Positions 1-5,395 of a stretch of 5,395 bases of DNA are shown here, piece after piece (position 1 is the first letter of the stretch; each line of letters opens with the position of its first letter). A program made the translations under genes and the position numbers. The notes beneath the pieces were generated by a model that worked only from the letters and a program-made list of their open reading frames with translations, did no database searches and was not told the origin of the DNA. Source of the stretch: Fidelibacterota bacterium (GTDB lineage Bacteria; Fidelibacterota; Fidelibacteria; Fidelibacterales; Fidelibacteraceae). Where the stretch lies: contig JAGLUM010000437.1 in the NCBI GenBank assembly GCA_023134755.1, positions 1 through 5,395 of the forward strand, written 5' to 3'.

Positions 1-1
1 G

Positions 2-1855
2 GAAAATAATGCATTAATTTCTTTTATTCGTGATTTTGATATCGGAGCTACTCTACAGGTCAATTCTGATGTACAAGGTAATTTTAAAGCCAGGCTTGAA
101 CCGGGAGACTGGGTGTGTCGTGCCAGCAGTAATACCCGAATCGATGAACAAAATATAACGGTAACTGAAAATTCAATACAAAACCTGACTCTTTCACTCG
201 GAGCAGCTTCGGAATTATTCATACCTTCAGATACTTTAACTATTATTCAGTTTCCCCTTATTAATATCCCCAAAATAGCGTTACCGGGAGATACTCTTAT
301 TGTAGAGATCGACTTAGCTGTGCCCGAGTTTGTTCAATCGCTTTCCTTGAGTTATAACGAGCATAACTACGATCTATCTTTTACCGAACTTCAGGGTTCA
401 TTTTCCTTCGGTTTGCGAATGCTGCAGGCAGTAATTCCCGATTCTATACTTTATGGTCTTTATGACCTTAAATTGCTTTGTACCGGCACGGACAGTCTAG
501 ATATCTCTGAAAATTCGGTTTATGTTATCCCTGAATATAAAGACAGTTTTTCTTTCATTCATGTGACCGATACTCATCTACCTTCACGTCGTTATTGGGG
601 TGAAGATGGTGTTGACACAGATACTACAGAAATTCAAGACTTTCGCGAAGTGATCAATGATATCAATATCATCAATCCTGATTTTGTACTTCATACCGGT
701 GATTTTATCAATGATGGTGAAATTGAGGAACTTGGTATTCCCTCGCTCTCCCGCGGGAAAAAATTACTTCATGAATTGGATGTACCTCTATTTCTAGTAG
801 CCGGGAATCATGATCTTGGCGGATGGATTTCTACACCTGCTTCAGATGGTACAGCACGTCGCACTTGGTGGAAATACTTTGGATGGAAGTATTTAAGCAG
901 TACAAGCACCACAGCAACAACTACGCAAAATTACTCTTTTGATTATGGGAATGCTCACTTTATAGGACTTGAGGCATATGATAATTATGATAAATGGCGT
1001 TATGATCTGTATGGAGATGATAGTTTCATTTCATCACAATTGGGATGGCTAAGCAACGATTTAGCCGAACATGCGGATGCTGATCTAAAAGTTCTATTTT
1101 ATCATTATGATTTTAAGCATGAATTAAACTTATCAGCTTTGGGTGTTGATGCAGCTTTCTGGGGACATGTTCACAGTAATAACGAAGATGCTACACTTCC
1201 GTATGATATCAGTACCGCTGCTACATGTTCTGGTGCCCGATGGTACAGGATCGTAAAGATTGTAAATAACGAGATCACTTTTAACAGAGCTATTCAAGCC
1301 GGTTATTCAGGTGAGACACTAATAAAAACAGTGAATATTGATCATTCATTGGTCAGAATAACCAATAATTCCAATGTTGACTTTGAAAATTGTCTTGTGA
1401 AATTTTATCTCGAAGAAGGCAAAAAAATTACATCTTTAACCAATGCAGCCCTATGGCAAATCGATTCCCTAAGTAGCCCGAAAATTGTTTATGCCAATGT
1501 TGATGTTCCAGCAAACAGTACGGTTGACGCTTCGATTCAAGTCGAGGATATTGAAACTTCAATTGAAGAAATATTACCGGACGATCCTTTTCTTCTTTCA
1601 ATTTACCCCAATCCTTTTAATCCTAAATTAGCGGTTAGCTATCAGCTGTCAACTATTAGCTTAATTAATATCAGTGTTTATAATATAAATGGCAAAATGA
1701 TAGAGACATTATTTAATGGCGATCAAAATTTAGGAACATATGAGCTGAATTGGGATGCTTCCAATCAACCATCAGGACTTTATTTTATTAAAGCTGAAAT
1801 GAGTAATGCCTCAGGTAATTTTCAGACCGTAAATAAATGTCTTTTATTAAAATAA
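2..1855 (+). CDS. Secreted metallophosphoesterase with type IX sorting domain (5' partial)
   Basis: The frame is open to the left edge, so the true start lies outside the window; 617 residues are visible. Residues 1-65 look like a carboxypeptidase-regulatory-type beta sandwich (GNFKARLEPGDW). A second beta-rich domain follows to about 180. The catalytic domain spans about 183-410 and carries the full calcineurin-like metal-ligand set: D190-T-H192, G233-D234, G268-N-H-D271, H368 and G388-H-V-H391. A beta linker leads to the C-terminal domain, about 531-617, which contains YPNPFNP at 535-541 and later GLYFIKAE; this is the type A sorting domain (TIGR04183 type) that directs export through the type IX secretion system. 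The protein is therefore probably an extracellular or surface-attached phosphoesterase or phosphodiesterase using two metal ions. The substrate (nucleotide, phospholipid or other ester) cannot be deduced. The gene converges on the downstream operon, so it is an independent unit. Family assignment is firm; precise function is unknown. Confidence 0.92.
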   Translation, partial: ENNALISFIRDFDIGATLQVNSDVQGNFKARLEPGDWVCRASSNTRIDEQNITVTENSIQNLTLSLGAASELFIPSDTLTIIQFPLINIPKIALPGDTLIVEIDLAVPEFVQSLSLSYNEHNYDLSFTELQGSFSFGLRMLQAVIPDSILYGLYDLKLLCTGTDSLDISENSVYVIPEYKDSFSFIHVTDTHLPSRRYWGEDGVDTDTTEIQDFREVINDINIINPDFVLHTGDFINDGEIEELGIPSLSRGKKLLHELDVPLFLVAGNHDLGGWISTPASDGTARRTWWKYFGWKYLSSTSTTATTTQNYSFDYGNAHFIGLEAYDNYDKWRYDLYGDDSFISSQLGWLSNDLAEHADADLKVLFYHYDFKHELNLSALGVDAAFWGHVHSNNEDATLPYDISTAATCSGARWYRIVKIVNNEITFNRAIQAGYSGETLIKTVNIDHSLVRITNNSNVDFENCLVKFYLEEGKKITSLTNAALWQIDSLSSPKIVYANVDVPANSTVDASIQVEDIETSIEEILPDDPFLLSIYPNPFNPKLAVSYQLSTISLINISVYNINGKMIETLFNGDQNLGTYELNWDASNQPSGLYFIKAEMSNASGNFQTVNKCLLLK

Positions 1856-1860
1856 AGTAA

Positions 1861-1891
1861 GGGATCCCGAAGCTTCGGGGCGTCCGTCCCC
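1861..1891. repeat. GC-rich palindromic element in convergent spacer
   Basis: A perfect 14-bp palindrome, CCCGAAGCTTCGGG, lies at 1866-1879, five bases after the stop codon of the phosphoesterase plus a short AAG. It can fold as a six-pair stem with a two-base loop. It overlaps GGGATCCC (1861-1868) on the left. On the right, GGGG (1877-1880) could pair instead with CCCC (1888-1891), giving a competing hairpin. Neither strand has a U-tract directly after the stem, so this is not a standard intrinsic terminator. It may be a REP-like interspersed element, or a hairpin that protects the 3' ends of both converging transcripts. Confidence 0.6.
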
Positions 1892-1915
1892 TACAATACT
1901 ATAAATTAATTCTAC

Positions 1916-1953
1916 AGCTTACCCTCCTTCGCCAAAGCTACGGAGAACAAGCT
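1916..1953. repeat. Imperfect inverted repeat abutting the operon end
   Basis: Outer arms AGCTT (1916-1920) and AAGCT (1949-1953) and inner arms CTCC (1924-1927) and GGAG (1942-1945) are arranged symmetrically with three mismatched bases between them on each side. Further short pairing is possible inside (GC with GC). The right arm overlaps the stop codon of the radical SAM gene. The design resembles short interspersed palindromes found in intergenic DNA of many uncultivated bacteria, but copy number cannot be judged from one window. It could also act as a 3'-end hairpin for the operon transcript. Confidence 0.4.
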
Positions 1954-2890
1954 ATTTACTATATCTATCTCCCTGATACATCTTATTCTCTCTCATATAC
2001 TTTTGCAAATCCATGATAAATGCAGTCGTGGTTTGGGGCCATATGGGCGCTATAACATATGCTGCTGGAGAACTGGTAATAACGCGTTGTAATATCAAAT
2101 CCGGACGTAATTGCGTAATAAATAATGCTATAAACTCAAGATATTCCTGATATGTAAATACCGGGAATGTCTGCTTTTCGTACAATTCTGCCAGATCAGT
2201 TTCTTTAATAACCTGTAAATGATGCAATTTAATAAATTTTAAGGGAAGATCATTCAGTATTGTTGCCATTGCCATCATCTCATCCCGCGTTTCGCTTGGA
2301 AGTCCCAGAATAAAATGTCCGGTAACATCCAGATTATACTTGCTAGCTCTTTCTAAAGCAATTCGAGTTGTTTCAACCGTATGGCATCGGTTCATCCATT
2401 GCAACGAATGTTCATATAGAGATTCAATCCCCAGTTCCAGATTGACATCGAAATTTTTTGATATATCCCTCAATAAGGCAAGTACATCATCTTCAATGCA
2501 ATCTGGTCGGGTTGATACTGCCAATCCAATTACCTGCGGATGATCCAGAGCTTTTCTGTATAGTTTCTCAAGCTTGCTTAGGGGGCCATAGGTATTTGTA
2601 TGATTTTGAAAATATGCAATAAATTTATTAACACGGTATCGCTGACGAAGAAAGTGAATACCTTCGGAAATTTGTTCGGATATGGCACGTTGTTTATTTG
2701 AATAGGGTGGTGAAAAAGAACGATTATTACAGTAAATACATCCTCCAGTACCGAGGCTCCCATCGCGATTCGGGCAGGTAAAATTTCCTTCGATCGATAG
2801 ACGTTGCACACGTTCGCCAAAACGGTCTTCCAGATAATATTTATAATTATTATAATGAAACCCTCTGCATGCATAAGGCAATACCGTCAT
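1952..2890 (-). CDS. TIGR01212 family radical SAM protein (YhcC-like)
   Basis: This 312-residue protein matches the YhcC/COG1242 family in length and motifs. The iron-sulfur cluster motif is C39-x11-C51-x2-C54 in the family-typical setting FTCPNRDGSLGTGGCIYCN. Other recognisable blocks are YFQNHTNTY (93-101), STRPDC (126-131), LELGIES (151-157), GHFILGLPSET (191-201), KLHHLQV (221-227) and a C-terminal IAPIW (280-284). The three cysteines should hold a [4Fe-4S] cluster that cleaves S-adenosylmethionine to a 5'-deoxyadenosyl radical in the cytoplasm; the family's substrate is, to my knowledge, not established, although it is distantly related to Elp3-type radical SAM domains. The ATG overlaps the stop of the upstream regulator gene as ATGA, and CGAGGAA (2899-2905) is a good ribosome site 8 nt upstream, so translation is likely coupled. 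It is the last gene of the operon. Family is certain; role is unknown. Confidence 0.95.
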   Translation of the reverse strand: MTVLPYACRGFHYNNYKYYLEDRFGERVQRLSIEGNFTCPNRDGSLGTGGCIYCNNRSFSPPYSNKQRAISEQISEGIHFLRQRYRVNKFIAYFQNHTNTYGPLSKLEKLYRKALDHPQVIGLAVSTRPDCIEDDVLALLRDISKNFDVNLELGIESLYEHSLQWMNRCHTVETTRIALERASKYNLDVTGHFILGLPSETRDEMMAMATILNDLPLKFIKLHHLQVIKETDLAELYEKQTFPVFTYQEYLEFIALFITQLRPDLILQRVITSSPAAYVIAPIWPQTTTAFIMDLQKYMRENKMYQGDRYSK

Positions 2891-3564
2891 GATGAAAATT
2901 CCTCGTAAAACCGAGGATAATCGCTAATTACAAGATGTCTACCCGATTTTTTAATGTACTGATGATTTTCCATATAGGAAAATGTGCGGGATACGGTTTC
3001 TCTGGATGTGCCGGCAAGTGCAGCTATATCATGCTGAAAAGGCAATTTTTTGATAATCACAGACTGTTTATAACGGTAGCCTGAATGTTCAGCAAGATGT
3101 ACCAGCACACCGCCGATCCGTTTCGTAGAATTATGATTGTTTAAATTCTCAATGCATTGATTCGATGTGCGGATACGCTGCGCCATATGACATAATAAGC
3201 AGTAAGATAAATCCGGAATGCTGGTTAATAGTTTTTTAAAGTTTTCATGCTGTATACATAGAATTTCACAGGATTGTTGTGAACATACACTTGCTGAACA
3301 GGTATCCTCATCCAATATAGATAATTCACCAAAGAAATCTCCTTCATGCAAAAGCGCCAAAATAATTTCTTGACCGTCGTTATTCGAACGCGATATTTTT
3401 ACTTTCCCTTTTTTTATAATAAAAAAATGCTTGCCTATATCGCCCTCAATAATTATTAATTGATTACGCTTATATATTTTATAAATAAAATACTGTGCTA
3501 TTTTTTCTAAATCAGATGATTTTATTCCGTCAAATAGCGGAATCTCTTCTAAGTCACGATACAT
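2887..3564 (-). CDS. Crp/Fnr family transcriptional regulator, cysteine-rich
   Basis: A 225-residue protein with the standard two-domain layout. A cyclic-nucleotide-type beta barrel covers about 8-120 (PLFDGI, then GDFFGELSILDEDT at 75-88). A long dimer helix covers about 120-145. A Crp-type winged helix covers about 150-222, with HDIAALAGTSRETVSR (178-193) as helix-turn-helix. The recognition helix keeps R188, E189 and R193, equivalent to the CRP residues that read TGTGA. The barrel keeps the GEL of the nucleotide pocket, but the Arg expected to bind the cyclic phosphate is replaced by C89, so cAMP binding is doubtful. Seven cysteines (89, 94, 99, 103, 122, 125, 137) cluster in the barrel end and dimer helix, including a C-x2-C pair; the FNR N-terminal cysteine motif is absent. 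It could be a redox, metal or iron-sulfur sensor (inference). It starts 12 nt after gerW and overlaps the next gene by 4 nt. Confidence 0.93.
   Translation of the reverse strand: MYRDLEEIPLFDGIKSSDLEKIAQYFIYKIYKRNQLIIIEGDIGKHFFIIKKGKVKISRSNNDGQEIILALLHEGDFFGELSILDEDTCSASVCSQQSCEILCIQHENFKKLLTSIPDLSYCLLCHMAQRIRTSNQCIENLNNHNSTKRIGGVLVHLAEHSGYRYKQSVIIKKLPFQHDIAALAGTSRETVSRTFSYMENHQYIKKSGRHLVISDYPRFYEEFSS
2899..2905 (-). promoter_or_regulatory. Ribosome binding site of the radical SAM gene
   Basis: CGAGGAA on the - strand lies 8 nt before the ATG at 2890, inside the last codons of the regulator gene. It supports the chosen start and the coupled four-base stop/start overlap. Confidence 0.6.
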
Positions 3565-3572
3565 ACCTCATG

Positions 3573-3578
3573 TCCCCT
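3573..3578 (-). promoter_or_regulatory. Ribosome binding site of the crp/fnr gene
   Basis: AGGGGA on the - strand lies 8 nt upstream of the ATG at 3564 and overlaps the TAG stop codon of the gerW-like gene. This arrangement suggests that ribosomes finishing gerW can reinitiate on the regulator gene. Confidence 0.5.
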
Positions 3579-3924
3579 ATTTTTTTTCGGGGGCAATGCG
3601 ATCCAATATTCCGGGTACCAAATCAAGAAGTTTGTTTAATGAACGATCTTCTTTCTTTAACCACATTAACCGTGATTCCTGGCCTTTCTTAACCACAACT
3701 ACTGCTATTGGTGTTATGGTAACCCCCCCACCAGCACCTTCACCCCCATCTTTTTTATTGTTACCGTCATGTCCACCCCCACCGGTAGCAAATCCGATGC
3801 TAATCTTCGAAATTGGAATCAAAGTAACATCCTGAACAATAATTGGGTCGCCAACCACTGTTTCGGTTTTTGCTAATGCTTTCACTTTGTCTAGCAATGT
3901 AGATAGAGTATCATTTACATTCAT
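3577..3924 (-). CDS. GerW/YtfJ family protein
   Basis: This 115-residue protein belongs to the GerW (YtfJ, Spore_YtfJ) family. Signature blocks are VVGDP (23-27), IPISKISIGFATGGGG (36-51), a Gly/charged loop (52-63), GAGGGVTITPIAVVVV (63-78) and a C-terminal amphipathic segment. There is no signal peptide or membrane segment, so it is probably cytoplasmic or peripheral to the membrane. In Bacillus subtilis YtfJ/GerW is a forespore protein needed for efficient spore germination, but family members are widespread in non-sporulators, where the role is unknown. The frame stays open to 3981, but I chose the ATG at 3924: it has AGGAAGGA 8 nt upstream and the protein then begins in the family-like manner, with an amphipathic helix before VGDP. 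It overlaps the DUF2953 gene by 14 nt, and that pairing mirrors the B. subtilis ytfI-ytfJ order. Confidence 0.93.
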   Translation of the reverse strand: MNVNDTLSTLLDKVKALAKTETVVGDPIIVQDVTLIPISKISIGFATGGGGHDGNNKKDGGEGAGGGVTITPIAVVVVKKGQESRLMWLKKEDRSLNKLLDLVPGILDRIAPEKK

Positions 3925-4612
3925 GTTTTGTGTCCTTCCTATATGCCAAATACATGTATAATAATGTACAAAAAATACCATATAATTTCATAGTTATTTT
4001 TGTGCTTAGCGACACATCCAGACCAGGCTGCTGAAAATCCCACTGAATGTTCACATCCTGTAGGGGCGTCATTGGCAAGATAGAATATACAATTGCGGCG
4101 GCCGTCCCCGTTTGAGACGGTTCCCGCAAACCGATATTTGCTGAAAAAGATTCGAATGAATATGTGATATATCTCACATATATTTTTTTAATATATACCT
4201 GATATTTCTGCCACAGAGCAATTAAATTGTCCTTTGTGTTCAATAGATCTTCAATTTTATCAATAAATTTTTCTTTCGTTTTTTTCTCCCCAGATGCTTC
4301 CCGGGCAAAACGCGGTTCATTTTTATCCTGCAAGGTATCTGAAGCCGGGGTTGCCTTCTTATGCGACAAAGGTAAACGAAATGGAATAGGAATGCCTAAT
4401 AACCAAAGGGTGATCTTTACATACTTCAAATCACTTATCTTGCAACGGGCACCAAACACATACTTTATCCAGTAAATATCTATCTCTGCCCGGGGCTTAC
4501 GTTGGCGGTATTCTCCATTTATAACAACCTTTAGGCGAATAAACAGAACACTCAGGGAAACCAAAATAAGAAACAGAATTGCGCCAGTCAATATGTATAA
4601 AATAATCATCAT
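3911..4612 (-). CDS. DUF2953 domain membrane protein (YtfI-like)
   Basis: A 233-residue protein with one strong N-terminal membrane segment (about 3-26) and a positively charged region just after it. A beta-rich part follows (27-80), then a hydrophilic, charged linker (82-118). The DUF2953 core contains IGLREPSQTGTAAAIVYSIL (160-179) followed by VNIQWDF (187-193). A C-terminal hydrophobic stretch at about 209-224 may also contact the membrane. The family has no known activity. Its identity is supported by the core motif and by its position directly before a gerW/ytfJ gene, as in Firmicutes. It begins with ATGATG; the first ATG overlaps the stop of the DUF4416 gene by four bases. No Shine-Dalgarno sequence is visible, so translation is probably coupled. 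A CRP-type operator lies within this gene at 4163-4178. Confidence 0.85.
   Translation of the reverse strand: MMIILYILTGAILFLILVSLSVLFIRLKVVINGEYRQRKPRAEIDIYWIKYVFGARCKISDLKYVKITLWLLGIPIPFRLPLSHKKATPASDTLQDKNEPRFAREASGEKKTKEKFIDKIEDLLNTKDNLIALWQKYQVYIKKIYVRYITYSFESFSANIGLREPSQTGTAAAIVYSILPMTPLQDVNIQWDFQQPGLDVSLSTKITMKLYGIFCTLLYMYLAYRKDTKHECK
3933..3940 (-). promoter_or_regulatory. Strong ribosome binding site of the gerW-like gene
   Basis: AGGAAGGA on the - strand, 8 nt before the ATG at 3924, inside the end of the DUF2953 gene. It is the best Shine-Dalgarno match in the window and fixes the gerW start at 3924 rather than at the frame's upstream limit at 3981. Confidence 0.75.
4160..4181. 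promoter_or_regulatory. CRP-type operator inside DUF2953 gene
   Basis: TGTGA (4163-4167), a six-base spacer TATATC, and TCACA (4174-4178) form an exact copy of the classical CRP core. The symmetry extends outward to ATATGTGA / TCACATAT. It lies within coding sequence, about 240 bases upstream of the gerW start and about 600 upstream of the crp/fnr start in the direction of transcription. The Crp/Fnr protein of this operon has the matching recognition residues. I did not find a convincing -10 element at the usual distance, so it may be an internal-promoter activator site, a roadblock repressor site, or chance. Confidence 0.4.
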
Positions 4613-5130
4613 TGTTTTAGCTGATGTTTATAGTGCTGACGTACCTTTAAAAAAAAGTCGTCATAACACCCGGTTGTAAAATCCGGAAAACTCCATTCAT
4701 AGGGATGAAATGTTTTTTTATAAAAATATAGAGTGGGGTCAGCATAAATACCTTTATCAAGATATATTTTCTGTCGGGCATATTTTGCAGATGCCAATAC
4801 AAATTTATCCAAATCAAGATATCCCGGATCCAGATTGATGGTTCGCTTATGATGATCCATAAAATTTCGCTCAATAATATTGGTTAAACGTTTTATTTCA
4901 GGAAGCTGCTGAGGTATAATTAATCTATTATAAGATACAAATACACGTTTAAGATCTTTACCCATCTCCGGTTCATAATAATCCGTGAAATCAAATGACA
5001 AAACGCTACTGATATAATCCTGCTTTCCAAATACAGTTTCTAAAAATCGCAGGAAAGCATCAATATCACATTTAAAATTATAAATGATTCCCAATACACA
5101 TTTAACACGCGGGGCTTTCTGTACGTCCAT
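4609..5130 (-). CDS. DUF4416 family protein
   Basis: A 173-residue soluble protein matching the DUF4416 family across its length. Visible family blocks are VLGIIY (12-17), FDFTDYYEPEMGKDLKR (46-62), NLDPGYLDLDKFVLASAK (99-116), KIYLDKGIYADPTLYFYK (121-138) and a C-terminal FHPYEWSFPDF (141-151). No signal peptide or membrane helix is present, so it should be cytoplasmic. No function is established for the family; the well-conserved acidic and aromatic residues suggest an enzyme or ligand-binding fold, but that is only inference. The frame is open upstream to 5157 through TTG and GTG codons. I chose the ATG at 5130 because the family normally begins shortly before the VLGIIY strand; no start has a Shine-Dalgarno sequence. 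It is the first gene of the operon, and its stop overlaps the DUF2953 start as ATGA. Confidence 0.88.
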   Translation of the reverse strand: MDVQKAPRVKCVLGIIYNFKCDIDAFLRFLETVFGKQDYISSVLSFDFTDYYEPEMGKDLKRVFVSYNRLIIPQQLPEIKRLTNIIERNFMDHHKRTINLDPGYLDLDKFVLASAKYARQKIYLDKGIYADPTLYFYKKTFHPYEWSFPDFTTGCYDDFFLKVRQHYKHQLKQ

Positions 5131-5355
5131 TTTGAAAGATAAATAAAAATTCACCAAACAACAAGCTGTGCCTGTTCTGATTTCATTATTTGTTTTTATA
5201 GCAAATAGATTAACAGCTCATTATTTTTCGTTTATTTTCAGTAGAATTATTTAACTTTTGCATTTTATTATTGGCTCAATTATGCTCTTATTTTATTAAA
5301 AATTTTGTTTGCTTTCGCTAAGTTTTTTACTTAAACTTTTGAGCTTTTTTCAGAT
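5131..5355. other. AT-rich divergent intergenic region
   Basis: This 225-base spacer must contain the promoter of the - strand operon and probably that of the tRNA. It is rich in T-runs on the + strand and contains no credible coding frame, RNA gene or strong hairpin. A weak candidate operon promoter on the - strand is TTAATC (5208-5213), 17 bases, then AATAAT (5185-5190), placing the start some 50 bases before the ATG at 5130. No CRP-type operator is visible here. Confidence 0.5.
5309..5337 (+). promoter_or_regulatory. Possible sigma-70-type promoter of tRNA-Lys
   Basis: TTGCTT (5309-5314), a 17-base spacer and TAAACT (5332-5337) give three of six and four of six matches to the housekeeping consensus. 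The expected start would be about 12 bases before the mature tRNA 5' end, a typical leader length. In such AT-rich DNA similar matches arise by chance. Confidence 0.3.
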
Positions 5356-5395
5356 GGGTGTGTAGCTCAGCCTGGTAGAGCAGCGGCCTTTTAAG
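5356..5395 (+). tRNA. tRNA-Lys (UUU), 3' truncated by window edge
   Basis: The first 39-40 bases of a tRNA are present. The 5' acceptor strand is GGGTGTG (5356-5362), followed by T8 and A9. The D arm pairs GCTC (5365-5368) with GAGC (5378-5381) around a loop containing GG. The 5' anticodon strand is GCGGC (5383-5387), and the loop is C-T-TTT-A-A (5388-5394) with anticodon TTT at 5390-5392, which reads Lys codons AAA/AAG. G5395 would pair with C5387. The rest lies beyond the window. Confidence 0.93.

Noticed and set aside
113..115. GTG as start codon of the phosphoesterase gene
   Set aside because: The same frame continues without a stop to the left edge and encodes a beta-sandwich motif (GNFKARLEPGDW) that spans this codon, and a secreted protein would need a signal peptide further upstream.
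1862..1875. BamHI site (GGATCC) and HindIII site (AAGCTT) only two bases apart, like a cloning linker
   Set aside because: There are no further linker sites or vector sequence, both sites are part of a natural-looking symmetric palindrome, and the flanking DNA is continuous with two ordinary gene ends.
1866..1891. Intrinsic terminator for the converging genes
   Set aside because: The hairpin is good but no run of T follows it on either strand, so it was reported as a palindromic element only.
2340..2543. Antisense open frame (+) within the radical SAM gene
   Set aside because: It lies wholly inside a gene with confident family motifs and resembles no known protein; the same applies to the short open frames at 2578-2874 (-), 3495-3692 (+), 4227-4475 (+) and 4647-4874 (-).
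3405..3430. Homopolymer runs of seven T and seven A in the crp/fnr gene as a possible slippage or frameshift site
   Set aside because: The frame is intact through both runs and the protein matches the family continuously; such runs are expected in AT-rich Lys/Phe/Ile codons.
3596..3835. Antisense open frame (+) opposite the gerW-like gene, Pro/Ser-rich
   Set aside because: Its proline runs are simply the reverse complement of the glycine-rich codons of gerW; it has no ribosome site or recognisable domain.
3925..3981. Longer gerW start at 3981
   Set aside because: The extra 19 residues do not resemble the family N-terminus, whereas the ATG at 3924 has an AGGAAGGA ribosome site at ideal spacing.
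4102..4120. Inverted repeat CCGTC...GACGG in the DUF2953 gene
   Set aside because: A five-pair stem with a nine-base loop inside conserved family coding sequence and without a T-tract; likely coincidental.

Overview
The window is AT-rich bacterial DNA. It holds the 3' part of a secreted-protein gene on the + strand, a compact five-gene operon on the - strand, and the first 40 bases of a tRNA-Lys gene at the right edge. The first gene ends in a type IX secretion sorting domain with the YPNPFNP signature. That points to the FCB assemblage, in the style of Marinimicrobia, Ignavibacteria, Calditrichota or Cloacimonadota; I cannot name the phylum from sequence alone. Several genes have clear Shine-Dalgarno sequences, which argues mildly against Bacteroidota proper.

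Layout. Bases 2-1855 (+) encode the end of a calcineurin-like metallophosphoesterase with beta-sandwich domains and a C-terminal sorting domain; its start lies before the window. Bases 1856-1951 are a convergent spacer containing a perfect GC-rich palindrome and a second, imperfect inverted repeat. Bases 5130 down to 1952 (-) are, in transcription order: a DUF4416 protein, a DUF2953 membrane protein (YtfI-like), a GerW/YtfJ family protein, a Crp/Fnr family regulator, and a YhcC-like (TIGR01212/COG1242) radical SAM protein. The genes overlap by 4 and 14 nt, then have a 12-nt gap, then overlap by 4 nt, so they are almost certainly co-transcribed. Bases 5131-5355 are a very AT-rich divergent spacer, followed by tRNA-Lys(UUU), which runs off the window.

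How the genes may work together. The DUF2953-GerW pair is known from spore formers (ytfI-ytfJ in Bacillus subtilis), but here it sits in a presumably non-sporulating, type IX-secreting lineage, so its role must be more general. The Crp/Fnr protein has a CRP-like recognition helix and an unusual cluster of seven cysteines, and it lacks the Arg expected for cyclic-nucleotide phosphate binding. A perfect CRP-type operator (TGTGA-N6-TCACA) lies inside the DUF2953 coding sequence, upstream of gerW and the regulator gene. This suggests, but does not prove, autoregulation from an internal promoter. No transposase, CRISPR array or phage gene is visible.
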